Source: Streptococcus suis
Lineage (GTDB): Bacteria > Bacillota > Bacilli > Lactobacillales > Streptococcaceae
Length of the DNA stretch: 64,000 nucleotides
Direction: 5' to 3'
NCBI GenBank assembly: GCA_024583055.1
Contig: CP102145.1
Coordinates: 682,001-746,000, forward strand
Under the pieces are notes generated by a model, which did no database searches, had not been told where the DNA came from, and worked only from the letters and a program-made list of their open reading frames with translations. Below, in pieces: positions 41,502-50,127 of the stretch. The position numbers and the translations under genes are program-made. The first letter of the stretch is position 1. Each line of letters starts with the position of its first letter.

Positions 41502-42392
41502 ATGAAATCATATCCTATCCACTACCATACACTGAAAAATGGCGAGCGCCTAGCCTATTCAAGAACTGGCACTACTGGCCCAGCCTTGATTCTCCTGCAT
41601 GGCAACCTGAGTTCGTCGGTTCATTTCTACCAGCTGGCAGAGGCTCTGGAAGGAGACTTTCAGCTAATTCTTCCAGACATGCGTGGCTTCGGGCATTCCA
41701 GCTACCAGCAGCCTGTCCATTCCCTGCAGGAATTGGCTCTGGACTTGGTGGAGCTCATGGATGTGCTGACAATCCCTAGCTATGCTATCCTTGGTTGGTC
41801 CACAGGCGGTGGGGTTGCCTTGGAAATGGCTGCGCTAAAACCACAAGCCGTTGAGCAGGTATTTCTCCTCGCCTCCATCGGCATACAGGGCTACCTGTCT
41901 CCTAGCGGTATCAATCGACCTCAATTAGGCCTGCTGCCGCTCCTCATCCAGACCAATCGGGCCATGGCCAAGTGGAATCCCGTCCTGCAGAAGGTCGAGT
42001 TGGCCTTACAAAACCGTGACCAGCGTATCCTCAAGAAAATAATGGACCCACTCTACCAACTCTACCCGATTTCTGAGCAGGATTACCAGGCCTATATGGA
42101 TGCCATGTGCCAGCAGCAAAACTACTCTGACATCTTTATCAACCTCTTCACCTTCAATATGACCAATCGGACAAACGGCTTGGTCGCCGGAACCAACCGG
42201 ATTCAAGATGTCACCTGTCCGGTCATCATTATCCACGGGGACAAGGACAAGGTTGTTCGTATGGACTCTGCTCTTCTGACCTATCAGACCTTGAAGCAAC
42301 AGGCCCAGCTCTATGTCATGGATGCTGGTCACTCTATCCAGACAGACCAACCTAATCAGCTAGCAGACATTCTAAGAAAACATCTCCTCTAA
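41502..42392 (+). CDS. Alpha/beta-hydrolase-fold protein
   Basis: A 296-residue hydrolase with an oxyanion HGNLSSS near residue 34, the nucleophile elbow GWSTGGG near residue 98, an Asp in IIHGDKDKVV near 243, and a His in AGHSIQTD near 276. It is the only plus-strand gene between the LysR unit and the endonuclease, and lies back-to-back with the PhaJ-like gene and tail-to-tail with phaC. Possible roles are intracellular PHA or oligomer hydrolysis, thioesterase or lactonase. Nothing in the sequence decides between them. Confidence 0.8.
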   Translation: MKSYPIHYHTLKNGERLAYSRTGTTGPALILLHGNLSSSVHFYQLAEALEGDFQLILPDMRGFGHSSYQQPVHSLQELALDLVELMDVLTIPSYAILGWSTGGGVALEMAALKPQAVEQVFLLASIGIQGYLSPSGINRPQLGLLPLLIQTNRAMAKWNPVLQKVELALQNRDQRILKKIMDPLYQLYPISEQDYQAYMDAMCQQQNYSDIFINLFTFNMTNRTNGLVAGTNRIQDVTCPVIIIHGDKDKVVRMDSALLTYQTLKQQAQLYVMDAGHSIQTDQPNQLADILRKHLL

Positions 42393-42430
42393 CGAACAAG
42401 CCACATTGATAACTTTCCCCATTATAGACA

Positions 42431-42459
42431 AGGAGCTGGGCTTAAGCCCAGCCCTTTTT
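42431..42459 (+). terminator. Terminator shared at the convergent hydrolase/phaC ends
   Basis: GCTGGGCTTAAGCCCAGC is a perfect 18-bp palindrome followed by CCTTTTT on the plus strand. Its T run overlaps the phaC stop codon. On the minus strand it follows the phaC stop but has few T residues. Confidence 0.82.
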
Positions 42460-43528
42460 ACTCATCATGGGTTTTATAGAAATCCATGAGTTTTGGTATT
42501 ACTTGTTGGCGGGACCGCTTGCTGACAAAGAGGCCGATATGGCCGGAATCATAATAGACAGTCTCCGTATCTTTTGAGCCAACTAATTTCGGTAATGGTT
42601 CAGAAGCCAGAGTCGGCACTTGGTCATCCCGATTGGCAATGATATTGAGCAAAGGCTGCTTGATATTCTTGAGATTGACCGTTTCATCGCCGATTTTGAG
42701 CTCGCCCTTGACCAGCTTATTATCATGGTACATGTCATTGGTAAACTGACGAATGGTCGCTCCAGCCTGGGCAGGGCTGTCAAAAATCCAGCTTTCCAGG
42801 GCCAAGAAATTGGTCATGGCTTTTTCATTGTCCAATTTATCAATCAAATCCAAATATTTATTGGTGGTTAATTTGATAGGCGATAAGAGCAAGAAACCGT
42901 TGTTCATGACTTCTCCAGACAGGTTGCCATAGGCTTCGACCATACTGTCTGCATCCATATATTTGCCCCATTGGAAGAGCAACTTATCACACGGAGAGAA
43001 ATCAATCGGCGCCACAACAGTCACCAGATTCTTGACCAAGTCAGGATTGAGGGCTGTAAAGATAGTCGCAAAATTGGCTCCCTGGCAAATACCGAAAAAG
43101 TTGATTTTATCGGCACCAGAATGGTCCAAAACAGCCTCCACACAGTTGCGCATATAGCCCTGGATATAGTCTTCCATGGTGATATACATGTCATCCTTGG
43201 TCGGATAACCCCAGTCGATGACATAGAGATCCGCCCCCGCATTGAGCATATCTTCCACAAAGCTATTGCCCTCCTGCAGGTCTAGCATGTAGTATTTATT
43301 GACCAGGGCATAAGAAATCAGGGTAGGCGTCTTGAGCGGTCGTTTTACTTTTGGTTTGAAATGATAGAGGACCAACTTATCCTCTGCGTAGATGACTTCT
43401 TTTTCCGATACGCCACCTTTTGGTCGTTCCAGCTTGGTCAAGGTTTCAATGCCCTTAATCAAGCGTTGTTGGGATTCCAGGGCATCCTGGATATTTTTCT
43501 TCGGTATGGTAAATAATTCCTCAAACAT
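42458..43528 (-). CDS. phaC: Class III poly(3-hydroxyalkanoate) synthase, catalytic subunit PhaC
   Basis: Polymerises (R)-3-hydroxyacyl-CoA into PHA. The 356 residues match class III PhaC (about 355), not the longer class I/II enzymes. The lipase-like box is GICQGANF with Cys148; Asp301 in NRDDQVP and His330 in DSGHIGLF complete the triad. These are one off the Allochromatium vinosum residues C149/D302/H331. Also typical are PTLISYALVNKYYMLDL near 68 and DLYVIDWGYPT near 100. It starts 19 bp after phaE. The subtype assignment is supported by the partner gene. Confidence 0.93.
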   Translation of the reverse strand: MFEELFTIPKKNIQDALESQQRLIKGIETLTKLERPKGGVSEKEVIYAEDKLVLYHFKPKVKRPLKTPTLISYALVNKYYMLDLQEGNSFVEDMLNAGADLYVIDWGYPTKDDMYITMEDYIQGYMRNCVEAVLDHSGADKINFFGICQGANFATIFTALNPDLVKNLVTVVAPIDFSPCDKLLFQWGKYMDADSMVEAYGNLSGEVMNNGFLLLSPIKLTTNKYLDLIDKLDNEKAMTNFLALESWIFDSPAQAGATIRQFTNDMYHDNKLVKGELKIGDETVNLKNIKQPLLNIIANRDDQVPTLASEPLPKLVGSKDTETVYYDSGHIGLFVSKRSRQQVIPKLMDFYKTHDE

Positions 43529-43547
43529 AGGCCATCTCCCTTCTTAC

Positions 43548-44834
43548 TTATTTGCTGTCAGCTTTCTTGCTGGGCTTGGTCTTGGCAGGCTTGGCCTCTG
43601 CGCCTTGCTTGATGTCCTTGAGTTCGCGCTTGAGCTTGGTCACTTCGCGTTTCAACTCTTGAACCTTTTTATACAGACTGCGCGCATCACTTTCTAGGAC
43701 AATCGGCAGGCCTTTAAGGACTAATTCCAAAAGTTTATTGCGGGCAATGACAAACTGCGCATTGGCGGTGCCAAATTTGGCCAAGAGTTGAGAAAATTCA
43801 TCTGAGTAGAAATATTCTTGTAAGGTTTTTTCTACTTCATTAGACCAATGATGATAAAATTCCTTGTATGTTTGCGGTTGCTCACCCTTTTTAACCAATT
43901 CAGCAAATTCTTCCATTAAAGTTTTAGCCCGATTTTTGGTCACCTGGGTCAATTTTTGCTGGAATTCTACGCTTGTCAACATCAGCTGGATACTATTGTC
44001 AATAAAGGCATTCTGAGCCTCTATCTTTTCCGTATTGTTGCCCATGCCTGGAATGCGCAAGAGCGGCGCTACTGTCTGCTCATACTGGCTCTTCCATTGG
44101 TCAAAGAAACCAGCCAGCTTGTCTGGATCTCCATTGGCACCCTCGACATAGAGACGACTGAGGTCAAAGAAGGATTCAGCCCACGGCCCCAAGAATTGAG
44201 ACCAGTTATCCTTGAGCGCGCCGGTCAGCTGATAAGGCGCTTCTAGGATTGAGCGCAGCTGGGTAGGAATATAGGGTTGGACAAAATCAGCATAAAATTG
44301 CTGGCCATCTGACATCCACTTGTTGACCCATTCCTTGCCATCTTCTTCAAATGGCTTGGAATAGAGGTCACGAAGGTTGTCAAAATAGCGATAAAAACTA
44401 ACAAAATGCTTGTTGGCATCCATCATCTTGACCAAGGTTGCATAAGAATCCGAATCAAGGGCATCATAGAGACGGGATGGATTGAACTGGTTGCGGTAAA
44501 ATTCCAAATAGGTATTCATATCTGGAAATTGGGAAATGTAGTTGCCCAGAGGTCCTTCTTGATAGGCCTTTTGCATCTGTTCTGTCCAGCTAGACTGAAG
44601 TTTGTTCCAAGAATCCAGGGCAGGATTGGTCATCCCAGTTTGGAAGGGCATGGTAAATCCATTGGTCGGATTCAAGGACTTGAGATAGTCAGTGAAGAAT
44701 TGCTGCTGCGCGGTCAAAATATCTGCCATACCTTTTGGGCCATCTTCAGCCTGTTTTGGTATCAGACTTTGCCACTGCTCAGCCATTTTCTTTTGAGCCT
44801 CAAACCACTGATTGATCATATCGTATTGGGACAT
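43548..44834 (-). CDS. phaE: Class III PHA synthase subunit PhaE
   Basis: A 428-residue, mostly helical partner that activates PhaC. There are no membrane segments. The N-terminal half is rich in aromatic and amphipathic helices (W/F/Y repeats such as WFEAQKKMAEQW). The C-terminal part carries the PhaE-like segment ending in a coiled coil (about residues 375-405, heptads of L/V with K/E), then an Ala/Lys/Pro-rich basic tail. It is longer than the 357-residue Allochromatium PhaE. AAGGAGG lies before the ATG. Immediate coupling to phaC makes the assignment likely, though sequence conservation in PhaE is low. Confidence 0.82.
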   Translation of the reverse strand: MSQYDMINQWFEAQKKMAEQWQSLIPKQAEDGPKGMADILTAQQQFFTDYLKSLNPTNGFTMPFQTGMTNPALDSWNKLQSSWTEQMQKAYQEGPLGNYISQFPDMNTYLEFYRNQFNPSRLYDALDSDSYATLVKMMDANKHFVSFYRYFDNLRDLYSKPFEEDGKEWVNKWMSDGQQFYADFVQPYIPTQLRSILEAPYQLTGALKDNWSQFLGPWAESFFDLSRLYVEGANGDPDKLAGFFDQWKSQYEQTVAPLLRIPGMGNNTEKIEAQNAFIDNSIQLMLTSVEFQQKLTQVTKNRAKTLMEEFAELVKKGEQPQTYKEFYHHWSNEVEKTLQEYFYSDEFSQLLAKFGTANAQFVIARNKLLELVLKGLPIVLESDARSLYKKVQELKREVTKLKRELKDIKQGAEAKPAKTKPSKKADSK

Positions 44835-45225
44835 AAGATTCCTCCTTATAAGAATTCGGTCAATTCCTGGACCGTCAGGTTAGACAAGTGGGACAGTCTA
44901 CCTACAATTCTTATCTTATTATAGAGAGTTTTCAATTTCAAGCTGTCATGCTCTACATGCAACTTAGAGTTTTTTATAGCAACTAGTAGGCCAACTAATA
45001 CATAAAAATAATACGGCGCTCACAGTTAGCTTTTGATACTCAGTCAAATTCAAAAAGAGTGGATATAGGTTTGTTTTCTTAATCGACAAAAACATATATA
45101 AGCTTGTTTGTTATTAAAACCTAGCTAGGATATCTATTCGCCTCTAGAGATTTCCAAAGATTTTCTCTAGAGGTCTCTCCCTCTTTCAGAATGGTTAGAT
45201 TGAATTTTGCTGGGTTTGAGCAAAC
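44835..45225. other. Intergenic region upstream of phaE
   Basis: No gene seen. On the minus strand TTGAAA, 17 nt, TAAGAT (overlapping a TATAAT) lies around 44920-44950 and is a candidate phaE promoter. A perfect dyad CCTCTAGAGA/TCTCTAGAGG occupies 45141-45173. The 15-bp palindrome of the other C4 units is not present here. Confidence 0.5.
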
Positions 45226-45256
45226 AAAAAGCAGGCTCATCATCAACAAGCCTGCT
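45226..45256 (-). terminator. Rho-independent terminator of the endonuclease gene
   Basis: Minus-strand AGCAGGCT / AGCCTGCT stem followed by TTTT. It lies 12 bp past the stop at 45268. Confidence 0.8.
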
Positions 45257-45267
45257 GTCATTCGTTA

Positions 45268-46224
45268 TCATTCTTCCTTACTCGTATGTCGCTTGCCAAG
45301 GTCCTTAGCTTCTTGCTCCGACATGCTAATCACTTTTGACCAATTGGTATTCTTAGGCATATTATCCTTGGAATACCAATAAACATCCGCCTTTCCATTA
45401 CGGGCAATATAGACGACCGGAGCCAATTCCTGACTTGCTTCCGTGCTTGGATTAGTCGCTTGCTGGCTAGATGCAGATGCTGTCGTCGAGCTACTTGCCG
45501 TTTCAGTTGGTACCAGACTAGGCTTGGCTGTCCCCGTCAAGTAGTCAATCTCCGCATTTTTAGAATAATTCTCCAAAACGACCCGCGTAATACCATAGGT
45601 ATCGACTATCTCTTTTTCACTACCCAGCCGAATCTCCAATAGATTCCCAGCCTGATCGATACCTACGTATTGGAGCTCAATCTGGCGTGGCACCAATTCA
45701 CCGCCTCTATAAATCGGAGTTACCCGATAATCCAACCAATAGTTAGGATGGGTTGCCAGCCAAGAATCCAGCCGATTTTCATAAAAAAGCATGCCTTCAA
45801 TGTTGGTGTCCTTGGTCCCTTTGTAATGACCACTATTGGTCCAGGCAGTCAGAGGAACCAAATTTTCACCCTGGTCGGTCAAGCCGCTGAACTGGTAGCC
45901 GATTAGGTGGCCACGATTGAAGAGATAGGCCTTCTTCCCATCCTTGTTATAGGTCAGTTTGTAATTGTGCCAGCCTACAGGATTGTATTTTATCCGAGGC
46001 TCCCGCTGCTTCTTGGGTTCATCCTTATCCTGCAATTGAATATGGGCAAATGTCGCACGCCTGAAATGGTCAAATTCTCCAAGAACCAACTGCTTCTGAC
46101 CTGTAAAAGGCAGTAATTGCAAACCCTGGTAATCCACTTGATTGGCCAGGGTTGCAGGCCCATTGCCGAAAAAGAAAATCACCGTCAGAATGCCAAGGAT
46201 GAGCCGAAAAATACGCCGTTTCAT
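45268..46224 (-). CDS. Secreted or membrane-anchored DNA/RNA non-specific endonuclease
   Basis: A 318-residue nuclease of the NUC/EndA family (beta-beta-alpha metal). There is an N-terminal membrane or signal segment at residues 7-28. The catalytic motif DRGH appears as NRGHLIGY with His106, so the first Asp is replaced by Asn103. A second metal-site region NLVPLTAWTNSGHYKG follows near residue 122. A Ser/Thr/Ala-rich linker (about 237-262) leads to a small C-terminal domain. The role could be DNA processing during uptake or degradation of extracellular DNA. It is encoded next to comEC. It is not close to pneumococcal EndA in sequence. Confidence 0.85.
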   Translation of the reverse strand: MKRRIFRLILGILTVIFFFGNGPATLANQVDYQGLQLLPFTGQKQLVLGEFDHFRRATFAHIQLQDKDEPKKQREPRIKYNPVGWHNYKLTYNKDGKKAYLFNRGHLIGYQFSGLTDQGENLVPLTAWTNSGHYKGTKDTNIEGMLFYENRLDSWLATHPNYWLDYRVTPIYRGGELVPRQIELQYVGIDQAGNLLEIRLGSEKEIVDTYGITRVVLENYSKNAEIDYLTGTAKPSLVPTETASSSTTASASSQQATNPSTEASQELAPVVYIARNGKADVYWYSKDNMPKNTNWSKVISMSEQEAKDLGKRHTSKEE

Positions 46225-46329
46225 ACATACTACTCCTTAGGATAAACGAAATCTGTCTATCATTAGTATATCATGAAACCGCTTCATATTCACTACAAAA
46301 CTGAAACATCTTGGTCTGCTTAGCCTATC

Positions 46330-48561
46330 TTATTTCACCGTTTCAATCCGCCACTGCTGCCAGCCCCTAAACCGTACTGCTCCCTGCTGGTCCGTCCGAT
46401 AAACATGCATTTTTTCATGTGCAAATCGTTCCAAGGTTTCTTGATGAGGGTGCTTGTAGCGGTTATTTTCCCCAGCCGATACCAGGGCAATCTTGGCCTT
46501 GATATGGTCCAAAAATTCAGGATAAGAGGAGCCTTTGGACCCATGATGCCCCGCTTTTAAGACATCGACCGGCAGAGTGGGATAGGTCTCCACCAGCTCC
46601 AGCTCACTCTGCTCCAAATCCCCCGTAAAGAGGAAATTGGCCTGCAAGAGCCTGCCGTAAAGCACGATAGAATCATCATTGCCACCGTCACCTACGAGCT
46701 TGGGATAAAGCACCTCCAGATGAGAATCAAAAATCGGCAATCTATCTCCAACCTGCACCACTCTGACAGGCGCATTGACCGCCCTCAACTTCTCCACAAA
46801 GTCCGCATCGGTCACACTTCCCGGCGACACATAGATAGTTCCAATCTCCACAGCCTTGGCTACAGCCAAGAGGTCGCCCACATGGTCTGCATCGGTATGG
46901 GTCAAGACCAAACTGTCAATCCTGCCCACACCTCGACTATGAAGGTAAGGAATCAAGGTCTGCTCTGCATTGGCCTTGCGCGACCGCTCCTGCCAGGCCT
47001 CCTTGGCTGCAAAATCCACGCGCCCACCCACATCAATGAGCACCGTCCGCCCCCGCCAATCCCGCAGGAAAAGGCTATCTCCCTGCCCCACGTCCACCAT
47101 GGTCACCTCGTTTTCCAGGGGATGTTTTGTCATGAAAAATAGCAGAGCGAGGACCATGCTGAGACCAATCAGCCATTTTTTCCGCCTGTGAAAATCATAG
47201 AGCAAGAAAAGACCGACCAGCAAAACCAGCAAGACCAGAGGTGATGGCTTGCCAAAAATCCACGGACGCAACCCCAAATCCGCCACCCAGACAATAATTT
47301 TCTCCAAGAGGACAAAAAATCCATTGACCCAAGTAATTTTGACCAAGGGCGATAGCAGGAAAATCAAGGACAGACCTGGTAGGAGCAAGACATCGAATAC
47401 AAAGGAAAAAGCAAAGGTCAGCAGAATGGACAGGGGCTGGAAAGAATAAAAATAGCCGATTAGAATAGGTAAAATCCCAGCCGAAATAGCCAAACTTTCC
47501 ACCGCAATTTTCTTAAACCAGCCCAAGTCCTCGAAGTCAAAAACTGTCAGCAAGAAAGCGTAGGTAAAGGTCAGGACACCGCCTGCTGTCAGCAAAAAGC
47601 GTGGCATAATGAGCAGGCAAACAAAGACCGTCACCGCAAAGTTATCCAACTTCCGCAACCCCAGATTGCCCAGAATTTTCTGTACTAAAGACCGGACGAC
47701 AGAAACCGACCAGCCTGTCAGACCAGCATAAACAAGTGAAAAGGGAATTTGAACCTTGTCCACCGTCTCCTTGGTCAGACCCAGCCGCAGGAGAATCCAA
47801 CGAAACTTGTCCACAAAAAAGCCAACCTGCATACCAGACAGGGCAAAGAGGTGGATAATGCCCAGACTGGAATAGAGCTCACTCATCTGGTCAAAATCGC
47901 TATCCAACTCCCCAAACAAAAGCCCCGTCATATAATGGCTCATGGGAGCAGGGAAATTGGTTTTCACATAGACCAGAGCCTTTCTTCGCAGGCTAGATAG
48001 CCAGTCCAGAGGATACCAGCTCACAACCTTGTCAACCTTATGAATAGCCACAACCTTGACCGTCCGATAAATGCCCTGGGTCCGCAAATAGGCAGCATAA
48101 TCAAAACCATTGAAATTACGCTGACCGGCTGGCCGGCTCACCTCAGTCTCTACCGTCAGGTCAACCAGGTCCGACAGATTTTGAAAAGCCTCCTGCTCCT
48201 CTTGGCTGGTCAATTTGTAGAAGGCTTGGTAAACTCGCCCGTCAGCCCGACCGCGAAAGGACAGGCTGTCTCCATTGATGTCAATGGTATCTGGAATGAC
48301 CAGTAGGGTCGTCACTTGCTCAGGGGCTGACTGGTCTGCCCTGGTCCATTGATACAACTGAAATCCGAAGAAGAGACCACATAGGCCTAAAAGCGCCAGC
48401 AGTCTGACTAAAGCCTTCTGCCCCTGCTGCAAGCAGAAGACCACCAAGAGAAAACTGAGCAGGCCTATTGCCAAAAGCGAAAAGCGATGAACCAAAAAAT
48501 ATAGGGAGACGACTAAAAAGGCCAGGTGGATAGGCTGGCAGGGGAGCTTAAACCGTGACAT
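46330..48561 (-). CDS. comEC: DNA uptake channel protein ComEC
   Basis: Polytopic membrane protein that carries single-stranded DNA into the cytoplasm during transformation. 743 residues from the ATG at 48561, with N-terminal helices, an OB-like loop region (about residues 75-190), the competence domain (about 200-470) and a C-terminal metallo-beta-lactamase-like domain with VLTHTDADHVGD near residue 535. The frame opens earlier at 48639, but the chosen start overlaps the end of comEA by 14 bp as in other streptococci. The gene is full length, so DNA uptake is not broken at this step. Confidence 0.94.
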   Translation of the reverse strand: MSRFKLPCQPIHLAFLVVSLYFLVHRFSLLAIGLLSFLLVVFCLQQGQKALVRLLALLGLCGLFFGFQLYQWTRADQSAPEQVTTLLVIPDTIDINGDSLSFRGRADGRVYQAFYKLTSQEEQEAFQNLSDLVDLTVETEVSRPAGQRNFNGFDYAAYLRTQGIYRTVKVVAIHKVDKVVSWYPLDWLSSLRRKALVYVKTNFPAPMSHYMTGLLFGELDSDFDQMSELYSSLGIIHLFALSGMQVGFFVDKFRWILLRLGLTKETVDKVQIPFSLVYAGLTGWSVSVVRSLVQKILGNLGLRKLDNFAVTVFVCLLIMPRFLLTAGGVLTFTYAFLLTVFDFEDLGWFKKIAVESLAISAGILPILIGYFYSFQPLSILLTFAFSFVFDVLLLPGLSLIFLLSPLVKITWVNGFFVLLEKIIVWVADLGLRPWIFGKPSPLVLLVLLVGLFLLYDFHRRKKWLIGLSMVLALLFFMTKHPLENEVTMVDVGQGDSLFLRDWRGRTVLIDVGGRVDFAAKEAWQERSRKANAEQTLIPYLHSRGVGRIDSLVLTHTDADHVGDLLAVAKAVEIGTIYVSPGSVTDADFVEKLRAVNAPVRVVQVGDRLPIFDSHLEVLYPKLVGDGGNDDSIVLYGRLLQANFLFTGDLEQSELELVETYPTLPVDVLKAGHHGSKGSSYPEFLDHIKAKIALVSAGENNRYKHPHQETLERFAHEKMHVYRTDQQGAVRFRGWQQWRIETVK

Positions 48562-49216
48562 AAGGCCGGATGTTCTCCAGGGTCTTGTCGCCGATACCCG
48601 ACACATTATTGAGGTCGTCGACGCTCTTGAAGCCACCATTGGCCTCCCGATAGGCGATAATGTCCGCCGCCCGCTTGGCCCCGACGCCTGAAATGGTCTG
48701 CAGCTCCGCCTCGGTCGCCGTATTGAGATTAACTAGACCTTGCTTGTCGTCTTGGTTTTGGGACATAGCAGAGCTGGGATTGCTGCTTGCCACCACCGAG
48801 ATATTTTCACCTTTACTAGCCACATAGACCACCGCTTCGTCGCTCAGCTTCTGAGCCAGATTGACTGACTTCTGATCTGCCTCCTGGGAAAATCCACCCG
48901 CAGCCAGCAAGGCATCGTTGACCCGGCTACCATGTTCAAGGGTATAGAGCCCCGGATTTTTCACCGCTCCCTTGACATCGACCACCAACTGGCTGCTCAC
49001 TTCAGTTGAGCTAGATGCTGTTTTCGTTTGGTCCTCAGATGATGCAGAGCTTGTCTGCTCTGTCCTGGTTAAGTCAGCTAGACCTGTTTGGTCAACGGAT
49101 TTGGCGGGTTGGCTAAAGAGCAGAAAGCTGGTCAAAATGACCCCTGCCGCAGCCGGCAGACCAATCTGCCACTTATAGTTTTTCAATATTTCGATATAAG
49201 AATGGATATTGTTCAT
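48548..49216 (-). CDS. comEA: Competence DNA receptor ComEA
   Basis: Membrane-anchored receptor that binds incoming double-stranded DNA. 222 residues: one membrane segment (about 18-37), a Ser/Thr-rich stalk, an SLBB-like domain (VVDVKGAVKNPGLYTL near 75), and a C-terminal double helix-hairpin-helix (LNTATEAELQTISGVGAKRA and LNNVSGIGDKTL). The frame opens at 49264; the ATG at 49216 has GGAGG seven bases upstream. A terminator just upstream separates it from plsC, so it needs its own promoter; a clear ComX box was not found. Confidence 0.93.
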   Translation of the reverse strand: MNNIHSYIEILKNYKWQIGLPAAAGVILTSFLLFSQPAKSVDQTGLADLTRTEQTSSASSEDQTKTASSSTEVSSQLVVDVKGAVKNPGLYTLEHGSRVNDALLAAGGFSQEADQKSVNLAQKLSDEAVVYVASKGENISVVASSNPSSAMSQNQDDKQGLVNLNTATEAELQTISGVGAKRAADIIAYREANGGFKSVDDLNNVSGIGDKTLENIRPYVTV

Positions 49217-49253
49217 TTTACTACCTCCAACTAGTAAGTGCGTAAAAGAACAG

Positions 49254-49282
49254 AAAAAACTCACAAAATTTGCGAGTTTTTT
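49254..49282 (-). terminator. Rho-independent terminator of plsC
   Basis: Minus-strand AAAAAACTCGCAAA / TTTGTGAGTTTTTT. It lies between the plsC stop (49289) and the comEA start. Confidence 0.85.
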
Positions 49283-49288
49283 ATCTCC

Positions 49289-50035
49289 TTATTTCTTGTC
49301 CAATTCAACCGATGGATTCCAGACGAAACTAGCCAGGTAGCTAAATACATAGGTCAGTCCCAAAATCAAGGCCACCAGCAAAAGTATCGGAATACGGTAG
49401 ATATAGGTCAAGACATTTGGTTTTTTCTTGGTTTGGAAGGAGCCAGCGTAGTCGTCCAGACGCTTGAATTCCTTTTCGATACGGCCTGTTACCTCAGCTG
49501 TTCCTGCATCGTCCATGCGCTTGATGTCTAAAATATCAATTGGATTGCCAAAAGCCACATCAATCCGCTCACCAGCCAACAAGCCCTTGAGGGTCAGAGG
49601 ACCGACATAGGTCGCAGGCATGAGCTTGACCTTGGCAGACTTAGCAATCACAGCCACCCCTCCCTTGAGCTCAGATGAATGACGGCTACCAGACGGAAAC
49701 ATGACCAGCGAACGGTCGCTTTTTTTCAACATGTTAACTGGATACTTGATGGCTGCCATACCAGGATTTTCACGGTCAATAGGAAAGGCACCACACTTGC
49801 GAATCCACCAACCAAAGCCACGGTCCTTGAAGAGTTCCTTTTTGGCCATAAAGATAAATTGCTTTGGTGCCGCCGCATAGCCCATGAAAACAGGGTCCCA
49901 GAAGGTCTTGTGAGGAGCAATCAGAATATAATTCTCTTCCTTGGGCAGGATATTTTCCTTATCATGGTAGTGAATATTACCATTGACAGCCCAGAGTAAA
50001 AATGATAGTAATGTTCGTAAATAAGCGTAAAACAT
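49289..50035 (-). CDS. plsC: 1-acyl-sn-glycerol-3-phosphate acyltransferase
   Basis: Makes phosphatidic acid from lysophosphatidic acid at the membrane. A 248-residue PlsC-type protein with the HX4D motif in APHKTFWDPVFMG near residue 43, the substrate-binding FPSGSRH near 114, and a C-terminal membrane helix (about 218-240). The gene is monocistronic, upstream of comEA. Other streptococci also carry plsC next to comEA/comEC, which supports the placement. Confidence 0.92.
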   Translation of the reverse strand: MFYAYLRTLLSFLLWAVNGNIHYHDKENILPKEENYILIAPHKTFWDPVFMGYAAAPKQFIFMAKKELFKDRGFGWWIRKCGAFPIDRENPGMAAIKYPVNMLKKSDRSLVMFPSGSRHSSELKGGVAVIAKSAKVKLMPATYVGPLTLKGLLAGERIDVAFGNPIDILDIKRMDDAGTAEVTGRIEKEFKRLDDYAGSFQTKKKPNVLTYIYRIPILLLVALILGLTYVFSYLASFVWNPSVELDKK

Positions 50036-50127
50036 AGATTCTCCTTTTTATCCCTTCTATTATAGCATAGTTTGAAAAATGGTGCTGCCTTTTCTCTGGT
50101 AAACTTGGTTCTAATCAAAATACGATA

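Noticed and set aside
49217..49255. ComX (CIN-box) promoter for comEA
   Set aside because: Only TACGCACT was found on the minus strand, a poor match to TACGAATA and too close to the start codon. Competence control cannot be claimed from it.
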